A stretch of 64,000 nucleotides of DNA from Williamsia sterculiae (GTDB taxonomy: Bacteria; Actinomycetota; Actinomycetes; Mycobacteriales; Mycobacteriaceae). This document shows, piece after piece, positions 61,421 to 64,000 of the stretch. Positions within the stretch are counted from its first letter, which is position 1. Each line of letters begins with the position of its first letter. Below the pieces are notes generated by a model. The model did no database searches and was not told the origin of the DNA. It was given only the letters and a program-made list of their open reading frames with translations. A program made the translations under genes and the position numbers. The stretch is from NCBI RefSeq assembly GCF_900156495.1, contig NZ_FTNT01000006.1, positions 62,001 through 126,000 on the forward strand, in the 5' to 3' direction.

Positions 61421-63070
61421 TCAGCCCTGCAGACTGGCGTCCACCAACTGCTGCGCCTCCTGCTGCACCTTGGCGAGGTGCTCCGGCCCCTTGAACGACT
61501 CGGCGTAGATCTTGTAGACGTCCTCGGTTCCCGACGGCCGCGCCGCGAACCAGGCGTTCTCGGTGGTCACCTTCAGCCCGCCGAGAGGCGCATGGTTTCC
61601 CGGCGCCTCGGTGAGGATCGCGGTGATCGGTTCGCCCGCCAACTCGGTGGCGTGCACCTGATCGGCCGACAACTCGGCCAACACCGCCTTCTGCTCTCGC
61701 GTGGCGGGCGCGTCGATCCGCGCGTAGGCCGGGTCGCCATACTGCGCCACCAGCTCGGCGTAGCGCTGCGAGGGGGTCTTGCCGGTCGTGGCGATCATCT
61801 CCGCGGCCAGCAACGCCATGATGATGCCGTCCTTGTCCGTCGACCACGGCGTGCCGTCGAACCGCAGGAACGACGCTCCCGCGCTCTCCTCCCCGCCGAA
61901 GGCGATGCTGCCGTCGAGCAGTCCGTCGACGAACCACTTGAATCCGACCGGCACCTCCTCCAGACGCCGCCCCAACCCCCCGACCACGCGGTCGATCATC
62001 GAGGAGCTGACGAGCGTCTTGCCTACTGCGGCGTTCTCCGACCACTGGGGGCGGTGGGTGAACAGATAATCGATGGCCACCGCGAGGTAGTGGTTGGGGT
62101 TCAGCAGTCCACCGTCCGGGGTCACGATGCCGTGCCGGTCGGAGTCGGCGTCATTGCCGGTGGCCACGTCGTAGGAATCACGCGCCGAGATCAGCGACGC
62201 CATCGCGTACCGCGACGAACAGTCCATCCGGATCTTGCCGTCACCGTCGAGGGTCATGAACCCGAACGTCGGGTCGACGGTCGGGTTCACCACGCTGAGG
62301 TTCTGCAGGCTGTAGATGAAGCCGATATCGGCCCAGTAGCCCACCGAGGCGCCGCCCAGCGGGTCGGCGCCGATACGTACCCCACTGTCGCGGATGGCCG
62401 CCATGTCCACCACGTACCGCAGTTGGTCGACGTAGTGGGCGGTGAAGTCGAAGTTCGACACCAGATCCGAGGCAACGGCCTCGTCGAACGGAACGCGCTG
62501 TACCCCGGTCAATCCGTCGGCCAGCAGCTCGTTGGCGCGGTCGGCGATCCAGGACGTGATGTCGCTGCCCGCGGGCCCGCCATTGGGTGGGTTGTACTTG
62601 AAGCCACCGTCCCTCGGCGGGTTGTGCGACGGGGTGACGACGATGCCGTCCGCCTGATCCCCCACCGCCTCGGCGCTCGCGTTGTGCGTCAGGATGGCCA
62701 CCGACACCGCAGGTGTCGGGGTGAAGCGACCTTCCAGTTCGGCGGCCACCCGGACGCCGTTGGCCGCGAGCACCTCGATGGCGGTCCGCCAGGCGGGCCG
62801 GGAGAGGGCGTGGGTGTCCAGGCCCAGATACAACGGACCGGTGATCCCGGCCGCGGTGCGATGCTCCGCTATGGCCTGGGTGGTGGCCAGGATGTGGTCT
62901 TCGTTGAACGCCGTGTCCAGACTCGAGCCACGGTGTCCCGAGGTGCCGAAGGTCACGCGCTGACCGGGGTCGGCGGGGTCCGGGTGCAACGAGTAGTACG
63001 CGTCCTCGACCGCGGCCACGTCGATCAGGTCTTCCGGCAGTGCCGGTGTTCCCGCGCGTTCATGAGTCAT
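61421..63070 (-). CDS. pgm: phosphoglucomutase (alpha-D-glucose phosphate-specific)
   Basis: Pgm (549 aa, normal length) interconverts glucose-1-phosphate and glucose-6-phosphate, feeding UDP-glucose, trehalose and glycogen synthesis. [13 protein letters not shown] is the N-terminal substrate loop, [15 protein letters not shown] carries the phosphoserine, [12 protein letters not shown] the Mg-binding DxDxD-type loop, and [13 protein letters not shown] and [13 protein letters not shown] the sugar- and phosphate-binding loops. GAGAGGA lies upstream of the ATG at 63070; the longer frame upstream is not protein-like. Confidence 0.95.
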   Translation of the reverse strand: MTHERAGTPALPEDLIDVAAVEDAYYSLHPDPADPGQRVTFGTSGHRGSSLDTAFNEDHILATTQAIAEHRTAAGITGPLYLGLDTHALSRPAWRTAIEVLAANGVRVAAELEGRFTPTPAVSVAILTHNASAEAVGDQADGIVVTPSHNPPRDGGFKYNPPNGGPAGSDITSWIADRANELLADGLTGVQRVPFDEAVASDLVSNFDFTAHYVDQLRYVVDMAAIRDSGVRIGADPLGGASVGYWADIGFIYSLQNLSVVNPTVDPTFGFMTLDGDGKIRMDCSSRYAMASLISARDSYDVATGNDADSDRHGIVTPDGGLLNPNHYLAVAIDYLFTHRPQWSENAAVGKTLVSSSMIDRVVGGLGRRLEEVPVGFKWFVDGLLDGSIAFGGEESAGASFLRFDGTPWSTDKDGIIMALLAAEMIATTGKTPSQRYAELVAQYGDPAYARIDAPATREQKAVLAELSADQVHATELAGEPITAILTEAPGNHAPLGGLKVTTENAWFAARPSGTEDVYKIYAESFKGPEHLAKVQQEAQQLVDASLQG

Positions 63071-63249
63071 CCTGCGATGGTCCTCTCTCGCTTCCGGTGT
63101 GGCCCGTTGCCGTCTCCACCCGGATTCTGCCACCTCGGTCAGCCGTCGGGCCGACCTTCGACCCCGGCCACCCGGGCCCGGGCGATCACGACTCGGCATC
63201 GAACCGGGTTTCACAGCAACGTGTCAGGCGGCGCGGGCATCATTGGCAG

Positions 63250-64000
63250 GTGCACACCGTAACGGTGGGTGCGCCCGGCACGGTGTCCACGGCGCCCCCG
63301 CTGGACATTTCCCTGCTCCACGGGTGGTTCAGTCCTGCGTTCGAGGCGTTGGCGGTGTTCGCCTTGGTGGTTGCGCTGGGGCGACGTAGTGACGATGGCA
63401 GGCACTGGTTCTGGATTCCCATGGCGGTCAGCGTCGGTGGCGCGGTGTGTGCAGGCGCGTGGTTCTGGCTCGACACCCAGGGTTGGATGCCCGAGACCGC
63501 GCCGGTCACGTTCTGGTTCTTCGCCGGCGCTCTGGCGGCCGGTCTGTTGCTCGCCGTGGTGGGTTGGCGCAGCGCACGCTGGTGGCGACGCACGCTGACG
63601 GTGGTCGCGTTACCGCTGGTCGCCATCGGCGTCGCGCTGGCCGCCGATCAGTGGTCGGGGTACTACACCTCGGTCGACCGCGCCTGGGACGGGCTGACCG
63701 CCGGGCCGTTGCCGCACCAGACGTCGCCGGCCAAGCTGGTCGCGTTCCAGGGCACCAACACGCCCACCGGGGTCATCGTGCCCATCGCCGTCCCGGCAAA
63801 CCGCAGTCACTTCCGGCATCGCACCGAATACGTCTACCTGCCGCCGGCATGGTTCCACACGCCTCGGCCGACCGCGCTCCCCGCGGTGATCATGATCGGC
63901 GGGGTGGTCACCACACCCGAGGACTGGGTACGCAGCGGCAACGCGGCGGCGACCGCCGATCGGTACGCGTCGGCACATGGTGGCGTCGCGCCGATCATGG
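63250..64000 (+). CDS. membrane-anchored putative esterase (alpha/beta hydrolase), 3' end missing
   Basis: About 250 residues are visible before the window ends. Three to four hydrophobic helices (within 20-140) include AFEALAVFALVVALG, WFWIPMAVSVGGAVCAGAWF and WFFAGALAAGLLLAVVGW. The extracytoplasmic part then shows THREE strands of an esterase-D-like fold: GVIVPIAVPANRSHFRHRTE, YVYLPPAWF and LPAVIMIGGVVTTPEDWV. The nucleophile region lies beyond the window. Start is uncertain: GTG at 63250 (six bases after CATCAT), 63265 or 63283. Mycolyl esterase or similar is a guess. Confidence 0.65.
   Translation, partial: MHTVTVGAPGTVSTAPPLDISLLHGWFSPAFEALAVFALVVALGRRSDDGRHWFWIPMAVSVGGAVCAGAWFWLDTQGWMPETAPVTFWFFAGALAAGLLLAVVGWRSARWWRRTLTVVALPLVAIGVALAADQWSGYYTSVDRAWDGLTAGPLPHQTSPAKLVAFQGTNTPTGVIVPIAVPANRSHFRHRTEYVYLPPAWFHTPRPTALPAVIMIGGVVTTPEDWVRSGNAAATADRYASAHGGVAPIM

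Noticed and set aside
61226-63262. A 678-codon plus-strand frame
   Set aside because: Antisense to pgm and part of the dsbA-like gene; His/Gly/Arg-rich with no protein-like motifs.
1-64000. CRISPR arrays, rRNA genes or riboswitches
   Set aside because: No regularly spaced repeats, rRNA-like stretches or recognisable riboswitch cores were seen by eye. A covariance-model search would be needed for certainty.

Overview
The window reads as chromosomal DNA of a high-GC, mycolic-acid actinobacterium (order Mycobacteriales; Gordonia, Williamsia or Rhodococcus would fit, species not assigned). The basis is very GC-rich third codon positions, an Lsr2 nucleoid protein, IdeR-type iron boxes, a WS/DGAT-like protein, a DUF222/13E12 HNH protein, an F420-type luciferase-family oxidoreductase, many GTG starts, and at least 15 genes whose start codon lies 6 or 7 bases after a TANNNT -10 element, the pattern of leaderless mRNAs.

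Layout. 0-5.6 kb (mostly minus): WS/DGAT-like protein, SfnB/DszC-like flavin oxidoreductase, an orphan sensor kinase overlapping a DhaK-DhaL dihydroxyacetone kinase. 5.6-13 kb: RecQ-like helicase with a phosphoribosyltransferase-like tail, an NAD(P)-binding protein, CtaG-like membrane protein, beta-propeller lipoprotein, old-yellow-enzyme homologue, RNA ligase RtcB. 13-14.8 kb: ilvD, sharing a strong bidirectional terminator with rtcB. 14.8-19.4 kb: an iron-box-controlled siderophore or haem uptake operon (binding lipoprotein, two FecCD permeases, and an ATPase fused in frame to a PPOX-type flavin domain). 19.4-26.5 kb: two VOC proteins, an IS5-type relic, DUF222, a monooxygenase, an SDR, a secreted GH43-like protein and a secreted acid phosphatase.

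26.5-30.2 kb is the accessory island: a VapBC module, a phage-type gene with an in-frame TGA, two minus-strand phage-type genes, a SEC-C protein, a zinc-ribbon gene also broken by TGA, and a HEPN-like protein next to ychF. 30.2-43 kb: housekeeping and stress genes (ychF, AI-2E transporter, LLM/PfpI pair, sugar dehydrogenase lipoprotein, Ada-AlkA plus Ogt alkylation repair, rmuC, fructosamine kinase/SDR pair, secreted amidase). 43.2-45.5 kb: a coupled trhO-COG0523-DUF3253 operon. 45.5-49.9 kb: lipoprotein, DUF4190, DEAD-box RNA helicase, lsr2, flavin reductase.

49.9-51.9 kb holds a second iron-box-controlled unit (MTB12-like protein plus a siderophore-binding lipoprotein). 51.9-60.2 kb: two TetR-controlled divergent units, paired NtaA/DszA-type flavin monooxygenases, a secreted protein, an arginase-fold protein with an altered metal ligand opposite a CGNR-type zinc-finger protein. 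60.4 kb to the end: tRNA-Ala(GGC), a membrane-anchored DsbA-like protein, phosphoglucomutase, and the 5' part of a membrane-anchored putative esterase.

Most intriguing are the ATPase-PPOX fusion under iron control, the pairing of an MTB12-like protein with a siderophore receptor, and the decayed island with two genes interrupted by TGA. Product names are read from protein motifs without database searches; start codons are chosen from ribosome binding sites, overlaps or leaderless promoters as stated.
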